Position numbers and translations under genes: made by a program. Below the pieces are notes generated by a model, which saw only the letters and a list, made by a program, of their open reading frames with translations, did not search any database and was not told the origin of the DNA. Positions 1-5,479 of a DNA stretch of 13,719 nt are shown piece by piece (position 1 is the stretch's first letter; each line of letters begins with the position of its first letter). Origin of the DNA: Clostridia bacterium (GTDB lineage Bacteria; Bacillota; Clostridia; TANB77; CAG-508); assembly GCA_900768805.1 (NCBI GenBank), contig CAAGEF010000243.1, positions 1 to 13,719 on the forward strand, read 5' to 3'.

Positions 1-1046
1 ATGATAAAGAAGAATTAAAAACTATATTAGAAAAATTAAACAAGATTCAAAAGAAAAAAGATAGATTTATATTAAATTATTTTGTGCCAGTAAGAAAAAA
101 GAGAATAAAAGAAAGTTTTCTTAAAGATATAATGATAAGGATGATACAGGAGGAAAACTATAAAGATTTTGAGATTTTAAGTGATAGCATTGAAGAATAT
201 TATTTTGCTTCATATGAATATATAATTGAAAGTGGAGGAAAAGAAATATTAAGAAAAACAACTCCAATAAAAATGAAAGATTTAGTTCAATATATGAAAG
301 ATGAAAAAGGAAGTATATATATAAATAGAATTAATGATGTATTAATGAAGTCAGAAATTAGAACAATAGATAGTAATGGAAAAACAATTATTCCAGGCAC
401 TAAAATATATAATCTGATTAGTGGATGTATAGAAGATGAGAAAAGATGCTATTATTTAATAAATGGCTCTTGGTATGTATTTGAAGAATATTATTTTAAA
501 ATGTTAACAGATCAATATCGAGAATTATTTAAAGAAAATGAAGATATTTCAAAGAAAATAATTTCAAAGTATGGACTAATAAAAAAATGCAATAATGAAG
601 ATGATTATAATGATAAATTTAAAGATGATTCTAATATTATAAAAGGACATAAAAATTTAATAGGATATATTGAATTAGCAGACTTAATTTTCTGGGATGA
701 AGATAATGTGTACTTAATGTGCAATAAAGGCACATTTAATGGTGAGCATGTAAGGGATTTACAAAATCAAATATATACATCATCAAAGATGTTGCAAAGT
801 ATAAAAATAAATGATAAGCCTAGGCTAGAAGAATATTATGAAAGTCTAGAGAAAAATGAAAAAAGTAAGATTAGCAAAGGAGAGTTTATAAAATTGTTTA
901 ATAAGAATATATATTTTATAGCAGGATTTTTAGAAGGCTTTAAAAATAGTACAAAATCACCATATGCGAAGTATCTACTAATAGATTTAAATAAGAAATT
1001 AAATAATTTAAATTATAAATTGATAATATTAAATTTTGGAGAATAA
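1..1046 (+). CDS. C-terminal part of a DUF6119/TIGR04141-like protein (5' end outside window)
   Basis: The reading frame is open from the left edge to a TAA at 1044-1046, so this is the last ~347 residues of a longer gene. A GTG at 84 is in frame, but it has no ribosome binding site and the codons upstream (Lys/Glu/Leu-rich) continue without a stop, so I do not take it as the start. The middle contains NGSWYVFEEYYF and, further on, IELADLIFWDEDNVYLMCNK followed by a HVRDLQNQIYTSSKML stretch. These resemble the 'kWY...' and 'ADLL...HVKRG...LSHLFAQG' blocks that I associate with the sporadically distributed DUF6119 (TIGR04141) family, usually around 550 residues and common in accessory regions. 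Its biochemical function is not known to me. The gene lies on the far side of the tRNA-fMet fragment from the integrase, so it may belong to a different element from the rest of the window. Family call moderately sure; function unknown. Confidence 0.6.
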   Translation, partial: DKEELKTILEKLNKIQKKKDRFILNYFVPVRKKRIKESFLKDIMIRMIQEENYKDFEILSDSIEEYYFASYEYIIESGGKEILRKTTPIKMKDLVQYMKDEKGSIYINRINDVLMKSEIRTIDSNGKTIIPGTKIYNLISGCIEDEKRCYYLINGSWYVFEEYYFKMLTDQYRELFKENEDISKKIISKYGLIKKCNNEDDYNDKFKDDSNIIKGHKNLIGYIELADLIFWDEDNVYLMCNKGTFNGEHVRDLQNQIYTSSKMLQSIKINDKPRLEEYYESLEKNEKSKISKGEFIKLFNKNIYFIAGFLEGFKNSTKSPYAKYLLIDLNKKLNNLNYKLIILNFGE

Positions 1047-1075
1047 AAATACACATTTAAATATGTGTATTTTTT
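1046..1075 (+). terminator. Rho-independent terminator of the DUF6119-like gene
   Basis: AATACACAT (1048-1056) pairs with ATGTGTATT (1063-1071) around a 6-base loop and runs into a T tract (1070-1075). The hairpin begins directly after the stop codon at 1044-1046. The flanking A and T runs could let it work weakly in the other direction too. Confidence 0.8.
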
Positions 1076-1099
1076 ATATCTTTAAGAAGCGGTTTCCTA

Positions 1100-1121
1100 G
1101 TCACACCTTGGTCACACTCTC
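1100..1121 (+). repeat. Paired 11-bp direct repeats, candidate integrase arm sites (left)
   Basis: GTCACACCTTG (1100-1110) is followed at once by GTCACACTCTC (1111-1121), so GTCACAC recurs with an 11-bp period. Two tandem copies about one helical turn apart, ~120 bp from the att core, is how arm-type sites for the N-terminal domain of Tn916/lambda-type integrases are often arranged. No binding data; this is inference from position and spacing. Confidence 0.45.
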
Positions 1122-1157
1122 TACAAAATTACACAATTTTAAACACATTTTAACACA

Positions 1158-1208
1158 AACAAAGCATCACAAATTTCACCGATTAACTTACTCTAACAAA
1201 GCATAACA
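1158..1208 (+). repeat. Imperfect direct repeat beside the att core
   Basis: AACAAAGCATCACA (1158-1171) recurs as AACAAAGCATAACA (1195-1208), 13 of 14 bases identical, 37 bp apart. The pair sits between the left arm-like repeats and the tRNA fragment in a stretch almost devoid of G on this strand (roughly 1122-1240). It may be an excisionase or host-factor site; nothing in the sequence proves that. Confidence 0.35.
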
Positions 1209-1241
1209 CAATTACACCAAACTCAACAATATCAACACTTG

Positions 1242-1290
1242 CGGGCTCATAACCCGAAGGTCGATAGTTCGAGTCTATCCCCCGCAACCA
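1242..1290 (+). other. 3' fragment of initiator tRNA-fMet: attachment-site core (att)
   Basis: The 49 bases correspond to tRNA positions 28-76. They show the anticodon arm CGGG-CTCATAA-CCCG (anticodon CAT), variable loop AGGTC, T arm GATAG-TTCGAGT-CTATC, acceptor strand CCCCGCA, discriminator A and encoded CCA. The three G-C pairs next to the anticodon loop and the A at position 72 are hallmarks of initiator rather than elongator tRNA-Met. Upstream of 1242 the sequence is unrelated: there is no D arm or 5' acceptor strand, so this cannot be a functional tRNA gene. Tyrosine integrases commonly use the 3' end of a tRNA gene as target and leave such a duplicate at the far end of the element. The integrase gene lies 218 bp to the right. 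Base 27 (G) no longer pairs with A43, which suggests the shared core begins near position 28. Confidence 0.88.
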
Positions 1291-1353
1291 AAGTATATAT
1301 CACTAGAACTGTAACGGTTTTAGTGATTTTTTATTGCCTAAAAATTGGTTGCG
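1283..1353. repeat. Inverted copy of the tRNA 3' end
   Basis: CGCAACCAA (1283-1291), the CCA end of the tRNA fragment plus one base, recurs inverted as TTGGTTGCG at 1345-1353, bracketing the terminator. A second imperfect inversion lies inside and next to it: GGTTTTAGTGAT (1316-1327) against ATGACTAAAACC (1357-1368). This may be part of the integrase-binding architecture or chance in a small region. Confidence 0.4.
1299..1332 (+). terminator. Terminator directly downstream of the tRNA-fMet fragment
   Basis: ATCACTAGAAC (1299-1309) pairs over 11 bp (one G-T wobble) with GTTTTAGTGAT (1317-1327), loop TGTAACG, followed by TTTTT. It starts 8 bases after the CCA end, where a tRNA transcription unit's own terminator would be. 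It is either the native tRNA terminator or one carried on the element to close the restored tRNA transcript after integration. Confidence 0.75.
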
Positions 1354-1382
1354 ATAATGACTAAAACCATCCATCTTATGTC

Positions 1383-1403
1383 AAATTGGGGAGAAATTGG
1401 GGA
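1383..1403 (+). repeat. Paired 11-bp direct repeats, candidate integrase arm sites (right)
   Basis: AAATTGGGGA occurs at 1383-1392 and again at 1394-1403, an 11-bp period identical to the left pair at 1100-1121. It lies between the att core and the integrase gene, the usual place for one arm of attP. The rest of 1404-1507 holds no gene or other motif that I can see. Confidence 0.5.
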
Positions 1404-1507
1404 TGAACTCCACAACTTGATACCTTCTAATACCATAAATTTCAGTAAAATTTATATTTGATAAATATGAGAGTTACAAAAGTAGTTTATAAGATAATAT
1501 TGAATTG

Positions 1508-2707
1508 TTAATTTGCTTTGCTTGGCACTAACAAATTTTCTAATACATTTCCAGCCATTTTGTCGTGAGATTTCAGTGGATGCACATAGAAATTGTATGT
1601 CGTAGTAATTTGTGCATGACCAAGCCTTGCAGATACTGTTGCAACATCTACTTGCTGTGCAATAAGAAGTGTTGCATTAGTATGTCTTAAACCATGAAAG
1701 TTAATTACAGGTAATCCAATTTGCTTAACAAATTTTTCAAACCATTTACTAATTGTAGATGGATGAATTGGCTTTCCATCATCTTGAACAAACAACCTGT
1801 CTGATTCGTACCAGAAGTTACCACAAATCAATTTTTGTTCTTCATACCATAATTTATATTCTTCAAGTAAAGAAACAATAAAATCAGGTATTGCAACATC
1901 TCTAATAGAACTTTCAGTTTTAGGAGATTTTGTAAATACTCCTTTTTGAGATAGATATTGACTTGATTTATTAATGTTAATAATTCCATTTTTTAAATCA
2001 ATGTCATTCCATTCAAGTCCAACAAGTTCTCCAAGCCTTGCACCAGTAAATATATCAAGTAAAATTGCAACACGATATTTAATGTTATTTCCAGTTTGTT
2101 TTTGTAAATTATCTACAAGAATTTTAGTTTGTTCTTCATCATAATGAGGTCTTATAGGTTTCTTTGTCTTAGGTGGTTGTACACGTTCAGCGGGGTTACT
2201 TATAATCAGTTGCCAATATACTGCCTTATGAAGCATTGCAGAAAGTAATCTATGGTGTTCCAATATTGTTTTTTGTGATAAAGGTTTTCTAGTTTTCTTA
2301 CCATTATTGTTTTTCTTTCTAACTAATTGAGTATCTTGTTCAAGTAAATCATAAAATCTCATGATGTCAGTAGGTTTGATTTTATCTAATTTGTAATGTC
2401 CGAAATATGGAGTAATTCTTGTTTCTAACATACGTTTATATCTATAATAGGTAGATGGGGCTAATTCTTTTAAAGCATAATCTCTAGTCCATATTTCAAC
2501 AAATTGAGCAAATGTAGGAACACTTCCATCGACTACCAGTCCACTTTCAACTTGTGTTAAAAATTTTGCAAGTTCTGTTTGTGCTTCTGATTTGTTTTTA
2601 CAATGTACAGTTTTTTGATGTCTAATTGCTTTTCCATCTAAGTCATAGCCTTTGAATACTACTAACCTGTAACTATTTTTTCCTCGTTTTTCAATACTAC
2701 CAGTCAC
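1508..2707 (-). CDS. int: Tyrosine recombinase/integrase (Tn916/lambda type)
   Basis: This 399-residue site-specific recombinase is expected to integrate and excise the element at the tRNA-fMet 3' end. Residues 1-55 (GSIEKRGKNSYRLVVFKGYD onward) match the small AP2-like arm-binding domain; about 62-170 is the SAM-like core-binding domain; the rest is catalytic. The active-site residues are present: Arg224 in TGARLGELVGLEW, Lys263 in SPKTESS, His338 and Arg341 in FHGLRHTNATL, His364 in RLGHAQITTT and the Tyr374 nucleophile ten residues later in YNFYVHP. The start is GTG at 2705-2707, chosen because an AAAGGAGG box (2717-2724 on this strand) lies 9 bases upstream; length is normal for the family. 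The gene reads towards the att core 218 bp away, as is usual. Upstream operators are described separately. Confidence 0.97.
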   Translation of the reverse strand: MTGSIEKRGKNSYRLVVFKGYDLDGKAIRHQKTVHCKNKSEAQTELAKFLTQVESGLVVDGSVPTFAQFVEIWTRDYALKELAPSTYYRYKRMLETRITPYFGHYKLDKIKPTDIMRFYDLLEQDTQLVRKKNNNGKKTRKPLSQKTILEHHRLLSAMLHKAVYWQLIISNPAERVQPPKTKKPIRPHYDEEQTKILVDNLQKQTGNNIKYRVAILLDIFTGARLGELVGLEWNDIDLKNGIININKSSQYLSQKGVFTKSPKTESSIRDVAIPDFIVSLLEEYKLWYEEQKLICGNFWYESDRLFVQDDGKPIHPSTISKWFEKFVKQIGLPVINFHGLRHTNATLLIAQQVDVATVSARLGHAQITTTYNFYVHPLKSHDKMAGNVLENLLVPSKAN

Positions 2708-2734
2708 TATCTTTTGCCTCCTTTCTTTTTTATT

Positions 2735-2805
2735 TAGTAATTGTTTGAATTACTATGTTTTAATTGTAACATCTTTTTTTGAAAAAATAAAACCCGACAG
2801 GTAAT
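2735..2805 (-). promoter_or_regulatory. int promoter/operator region shared in layout with xis
   Basis: Reading on the int strand: ATTACCTGTCGGGTTT (2790-2805) contains the near-palindrome ACCTG-T-CGGGT; then a weak -35 TTTATT (2786-2791), 17 bases, a -10 TACAAT (2763-2768), and a perfect inverted repeat TAGTAATT-CAAAC-AATTACTA (2735-2755) over the expected transcript start, just before the Shine-Dalgarno box. The same two motifs recur in the same order and spacing upstream of xis (6606-6671). I infer an upstream activator or repressor site plus a second dyad that could block transcription or fold in the leader. The promoter elements alone are weak; the conserved layout is the stronger evidence. 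Confidence 0.5.
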
Positions 2806-2846
2806 GATGAAGGAAATTTTGTGAAGTGTAGGGGAATAAATTTTAT

Positions 2847-2885
2847 AAAAAAAGAAGATAGTTCGCAAAAACTATCCTCTTTTTT
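2847..2885. terminator. Bidirectional terminator between int and hicB
   Basis: GATAGTT (2857-2863) pairs with AACTATC (2870-2876) around CGCAAA. The stem extends, after one A-C mismatch, through AAAAAAAGA and TCTTTTTT, giving an A run on one side and a T run on the other, so it can act on both strands. It would stop hicB transcription before int. The stretch 2886-2951 is only A/T-rich and shows nothing else. Confidence 0.75.
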
Positions 2886-2951
2886 AATCTCCTTTTAAGA
2901 TTGTAAATGTATTCTATTATATTTTATTATATTATATTATTTTTTAAAAAA

Positions 2952-3344
2952 TTAGTCAATATTTAATTTATCTTTTAAAGCTTCCTGCAAAACTTGAGAA
3001 AAATTAATATTATTTTTTTCAGCAAGATAATTTAACCATTCAGGTATTGATAAAGTTTTTTTGATGGATTTGTTATTAAATTTTTTTCTATATTCCTCCA
3101 TATCAATACTTATAAATGAAATAAATTGGTTTTCTTCTAAATGGATGTTTGAAAAATCTAAAGAAGTTTTTGGAAAATTAGTCATATTATCCAAATATAA
3201 GCCCATAGCATCCTGAGCCATAGCATATGCATCTTGTATACTGTCTCCGAAAGTTGAACATCCCTTTAAATCAATAAAATCAACATTATAATATTTACCG
3301 TCAAAAGTAAATATAGCAGGAAAAACAGTTAATTGATTTTTCAT
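2952..3344 (-). CDS. hicB: HicB-family antitoxin
   Basis: A 130-residue antitoxin expected to bind and neutralise the HicA mRNA interferase and to repress its own operon. Residues about 1-60 (FPAIFTFDGKYYNVDFIDLK ... GDSIQDAYAMAQDAMGLYL) match the HicB partial RNase-H-like domain. Residues about 92-130 (KKTLSIPEWLNYLAEKNNIN followed by FSQVLQEAL) match the C-terminal ribbon-helix-helix DNA-binding domain of longer HicB proteins. ATG is at 3342-3344, preceded by GGAGG seven bases upstream. The frame is intact, unlike the toxin gene upstream of it. The 128-bp gap to hicA is unusually long for a toxin-antitoxin pair, which normally has nearly touching genes, so hicB may have additional promoter input in the gap, though I see no clear one. 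Confidence 0.88.
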   Translation of the reverse strand: MKNQLTVFPAIFTFDGKYYNVDFIDLKGCSTFGDSIQDAYAMAQDAMGLYLDNMTNFPKTSLDFSNIHLEENQFISFISIDMEEYRKKFNNKSIKKTLSIPEWLNYLAEKNNINFSQVLQEALKDKLNID

Positions 3345-3464
3345 TTTAGTACCTCCAAATATAAAATAGAAAGGAAGATAAATGTATAATAAAGAAATCC
3401 CTATAATAATTATAAAGTTGTAGTTTCCTCCTTAATTAAACATCAAAATTATAAGTTAATAGGG

Positions 3465-3485
3465 AGGGCTAATTATCTTAGCCCT
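3465..3485 (-). other. Hairpin over the hicA stop codon
   Basis: AGGGCTAA (3465-3472) and TTAGCCCT (3478-3485) form a perfect 8-bp inverted repeat with a 5-base loop at the very end of hicA. There is no T tract after it on the transcribed strand, so it is more likely a stabilising or attenuating RNA hairpin between hicA and hicB than a full terminator. Confidence 0.4.
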
Positions 3486-3650
3486 GATTGTTTCAAAATT
3501 GCTTGAGCTGTACCGATTGGTATTTCCTTGTTATGTACAGGAACAATCACGATCTCATTTCCGCTTCCCCATTTTTAAATGAGAACCGTTTTGAGAAACC
3601 TTTTGCCAACCATTTTGCTTTAGCAATTTGATTAGCTCTTTAGAATACAT
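3473..3650 (-). pseudogene. hicA: hicA mRNA-interferase toxin, frameshifted
   Basis: Too short for most gene callers. From ATG at 3648-3650 (AAAGGAGG box at 3658-3665 on this strand) the frame reads MYSKELIKLLKQNGWQKVSQ then NGSHLK, then goes out of frame and stops early. One frame over it resumes as WGSGNEIVIVPVHNKEIPIG then TAQAILKQSGLR, ending at TAA (3473-3475). Together these give a full-length ~58-residue HicA: the double-stranded-RNA-binding-like fold with the active-site His in GSHLK and the usual IPIGTxxAILKQ(A/S)GL ending. The break is one extra A in the run of five A (T run at 3572-3576 on the + strand); with four A the frame would be whole. Either the toxin is dead, leaving an orphan antitoxin, or the base is a homopolymer sequencing error. 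Confidence 0.87.
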
Positions 3651-3674
3651 TTACAACCCTCCTTTCTGTAAAAC

Positions 3675-3703
3675 ATTATACTACGTATTGATACGTATGT
3701 CAA
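3675..3703 (-). promoter_or_regulatory. hicAB promoter with operator inside the spacer
   Basis: On the minus strand TTGACA (3698-3703), exactly 17 bases, then TATAAT (3675-3680): a perfect sigma-70/SigA consensus 25 bp before the hicA start codon. The spacer holds the inverted repeat TACGTA-N4-TACGTA (3682-3697), a 16-bp site lying between -35 and -10 where a bound protein would exclude polymerase. The ribbon-helix-helix domain of the downstream HicB is the obvious candidate repressor. The promoter is seen directly; the HicB link is inference from autoregulation typical of hicAB. Confidence 0.88.
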
Positions 3704-3793
3704 TAGGAAATAAATAAATTTTTATAATATTATATGTAAATGTGTTTTATTTATTAATATTAGACACAATAAAATAAAAAGAAAAGTGTAATT

Positions 3794-3832
3794 TTACATT
3801 TCAAAGTGCAAAAATTGCACTTTGAAATGTAA
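3794..3832. repeat. Perfect 18-bp-stem palindrome in the hicA-cargo gap
   Basis: TTACATTTCAAAGTGCAA (3794-3811), loop AAA, then its exact reverse complement (3815-3832). Neither side is followed by a T tract, and a separate ordinary terminator already closes the neighbouring gene, so it is not needed as a terminator. A near copy of the inner half (AAAGTGTAA, 3783-3791) lies just to the left. It could be a small palindromic mobile repeat, a structured RNA or a protein-binding dyad. The remainder of 3704-3929 is A/T-rich with no gene that I can see. Confidence 0.8.
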
Positions 3833-3929
3833 GCAATTATTAATATACTAAACTTAACCCAACAAAACACAAGAAAAAAGTAATAGTAGAAATAAAAATG
3901 GAAAAAGAAAATAGAGAATGCGTTGTAAA

Positions 3930-3965
3930 AAATAAATAAAAAACAAGGACTAATTATCCTTGTTT
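3930..3965 (-). terminator. Terminator of the two-gene cargo unit
   Basis: On the minus strand AAACAAGGA (3957-3965) and TCCTTGTTT (3941-3949) form a perfect 9-bp stem with a 7-base loop, followed by TTTATTTATTTTTT. The TAG stop of the upstream gene lies in the loop (3950-3952), so coding sequence and terminator overlap. Confidence 0.88.
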
Positions 3966-5443
3966 ATAATTAATTCATTAGCTATAATTGGTTGACTTTC
4001 ATTTTTTTCTTTTTTTGAATCCGTGTAGGACAAAATTGAAAATATCATAGTGACTATTAATGAAATAATTGCAATCCAAATTGATATTTTTGATAGACTT
4101 AATGAAGATTTAGAGCTGACAGCCATTAGCAAATTAGAAAAATCTGTATCTAATCTATTATTTTCTTTTATTATATTATTATATCTTTCTTCCTGATATT
4201 TTAGAGATTTTTTTATTTCATCATTTTCATATTCATCAAAATTATTTTTTATATTTATGTTGTTTAGTATACAGTTATATGTATTTATTGTTTGATTAAT
4301 ATTTAAGTATTGATCGTATATTTTTGTTTTTCTGTTTTTTAATGCTATATTTAATAGTTTTCTTTTTTGTGTAACATGGTTTTCTAGTTCAATATTATAA
4401 TAGAACATAAGAATGATTTTGTATATTTGCATAAAGGTGCTTTCTTCGAAAAAGTTATCTTTATTTTCTAAAGGTAAATTAAATAAAAATCTAGCGCTTC
4501 TATTATAATCATTTTTGTATGCACATTCATAAATAAAGTTTACTTTTTCAAAAGTTTGAGAAAATTCTTTATTATGATGGGTAATAATTATATTCATATC
4601 TTTTGATATTTGTTCGTCTCGAAATATATAAAAATCATAACATCTTAACAAATAATCATTCTCAGAATTAAATTCATAGTTCGTAGCATATTCATCAAAT
4701 GTTATAGGTGCTTTATTATTTAAAGGGAAGAGATTAAAGTATGAATTAAGAAAATCATAGCATCTCATTTTTATTTCTAGTAAAATATCATCTAATTTTT
4801 CTTTTCTAGAAATATTTCTATTTGGACTACTTTTATTTATGTATTTTTTATTTCCTACATAGTATTTAAAATAATTAATTTCTGGCTTTATTTCACTAAT
4901 CATAAATTTATTTAAGTCATCATTAAATTTTTCATTTAGTATAGCAGTAAAATCTAATCCTATATAATCATTAGAAAGATTAAAAATAAAAATATGAAAA
5001 TAATCTACAATATTTTCTAATTCTTTTGACTTAGGAGTAATATAACCTAAATTTGACCAACCACTTAGATTTATTTTATTACTATAATTTAATATTGATT
5101 TTTTTTGTCTTTCATCTAAAATGATTTTTGAGAATATATTTTTAGAAGGATTTTTTTTAACAAGATCACAAAATGAATAGTAAAAGTTATCCAATTCATT
5201 TTTAGGTATTACAGTTAAAATATGAATTCTTTTATTAAAAGAAAGATACTTATTTGATTCTATATTTTCACTTTTTTCTTTAAAATCATATTTGTCTGTA
5301 TATAATATTTTTTCATTTTCATTTAGCGGAAATATTTTTTCTACCTTTAATCTAAAGAATTTTTTAGTTTCAATATATTTATTAAATATTTTTTGTTTCT
5401 TTCGTTCTTTTGAGTTATATAATTTATTTTTTATTTCTAACAT
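3950..5443 (-). CDS. Unrecognised tail-anchored membrane protein (cargo)
   Basis: I do not recognise this 497-residue protein. It is very rich in Lys, Asn, Ile, Phe and Tyr and has no signal peptide. Residues ~1-380 look like a large soluble domain. A probable coiled coil (~400-440, KSLKYQEERYNNIIKENNRL onward) leads into one hydrophobic segment, ISIWIAIISLIVTMIFSILS (about 453-472), followed by a short charged tail of ~24 residues. The predicted topology is therefore a cytoplasmic body anchored by its C-terminus in the membrane. The ATG at 5441-5443 has no clear Shine-Dalgarno box, and the gene starts 36 bp after the DUF6076-like gene, so it is probably read from the same transcript. Soluble domain plus coiled coil plus C-terminal membrane anchor is a layout seen among abortive-infection effectors, but no catalytic motif supports that here. 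Confidence 0.75.
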   Translation of the reverse strand: MLEIKNKLYNSKERKKQKIFNKYIETKKFFRLKVEKIFPLNENEKILYTDKYDFKEKSENIESNKYLSFNKRIHILTVIPKNELDNFYYSFCDLVKKNPSKNIFSKIILDERQKKSILNYSNKINLSGWSNLGYITPKSKELENIVDYFHIFIFNLSNDYIGLDFTAILNEKFNDDLNKFMISEIKPEINYFKYYVGNKKYINKSSPNRNISRKEKLDDILLEIKMRCYDFLNSYFNLFPLNNKAPITFDEYATNYEFNSENDYLLRCYDFYIFRDEQISKDMNIIITHHNKEFSQTFEKVNFIYECAYKNDYNRSARFLFNLPLENKDNFFEESTFMQIYKIILMFYYNIELENHVTQKRKLLNIALKNRKTKIYDQYLNINQTINTYNCILNNINIKNNFDEYENDEIKKSLKYQEERYNNIIKENNRLDTDFSNLLMAVSSKSSLSLSKISIWIAIISLIVTMIFSILSYTDSKKEKNESQPIIANELIINKDN

Positions 5444-5479
5444 ATTATTCTGTATGATATATTCTACAATTTACTTATA

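Noticed and set aside
84..86. GTG as the start of the first gene
   Set aside because: The same frame is open to the left edge with plausible coding content and there is no ribosome binding site before 84.
1200..1290. A complete tRNA-Met gene
   Set aside because: Only positions 28-76 are present; no D arm or 5' acceptor strand can be built from the upstream bases.
3345..3472. A small hydrophobic leader peptide ahead of hicB, with an AAGGAGG box at 3427-3433 and an open frame running into the hicB ATG
   Set aside because: No ATG, GTG or TTG lies at a usable distance from the box; the frame is only A/T-rich chance sequence as far as I can tell.
3794..3832. Reading the 18-bp-stem palindrome as a transcription terminator
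   Set aside because: Neither side has a T tract, and the cargo unit already ends in a good terminator at 3930-3965.
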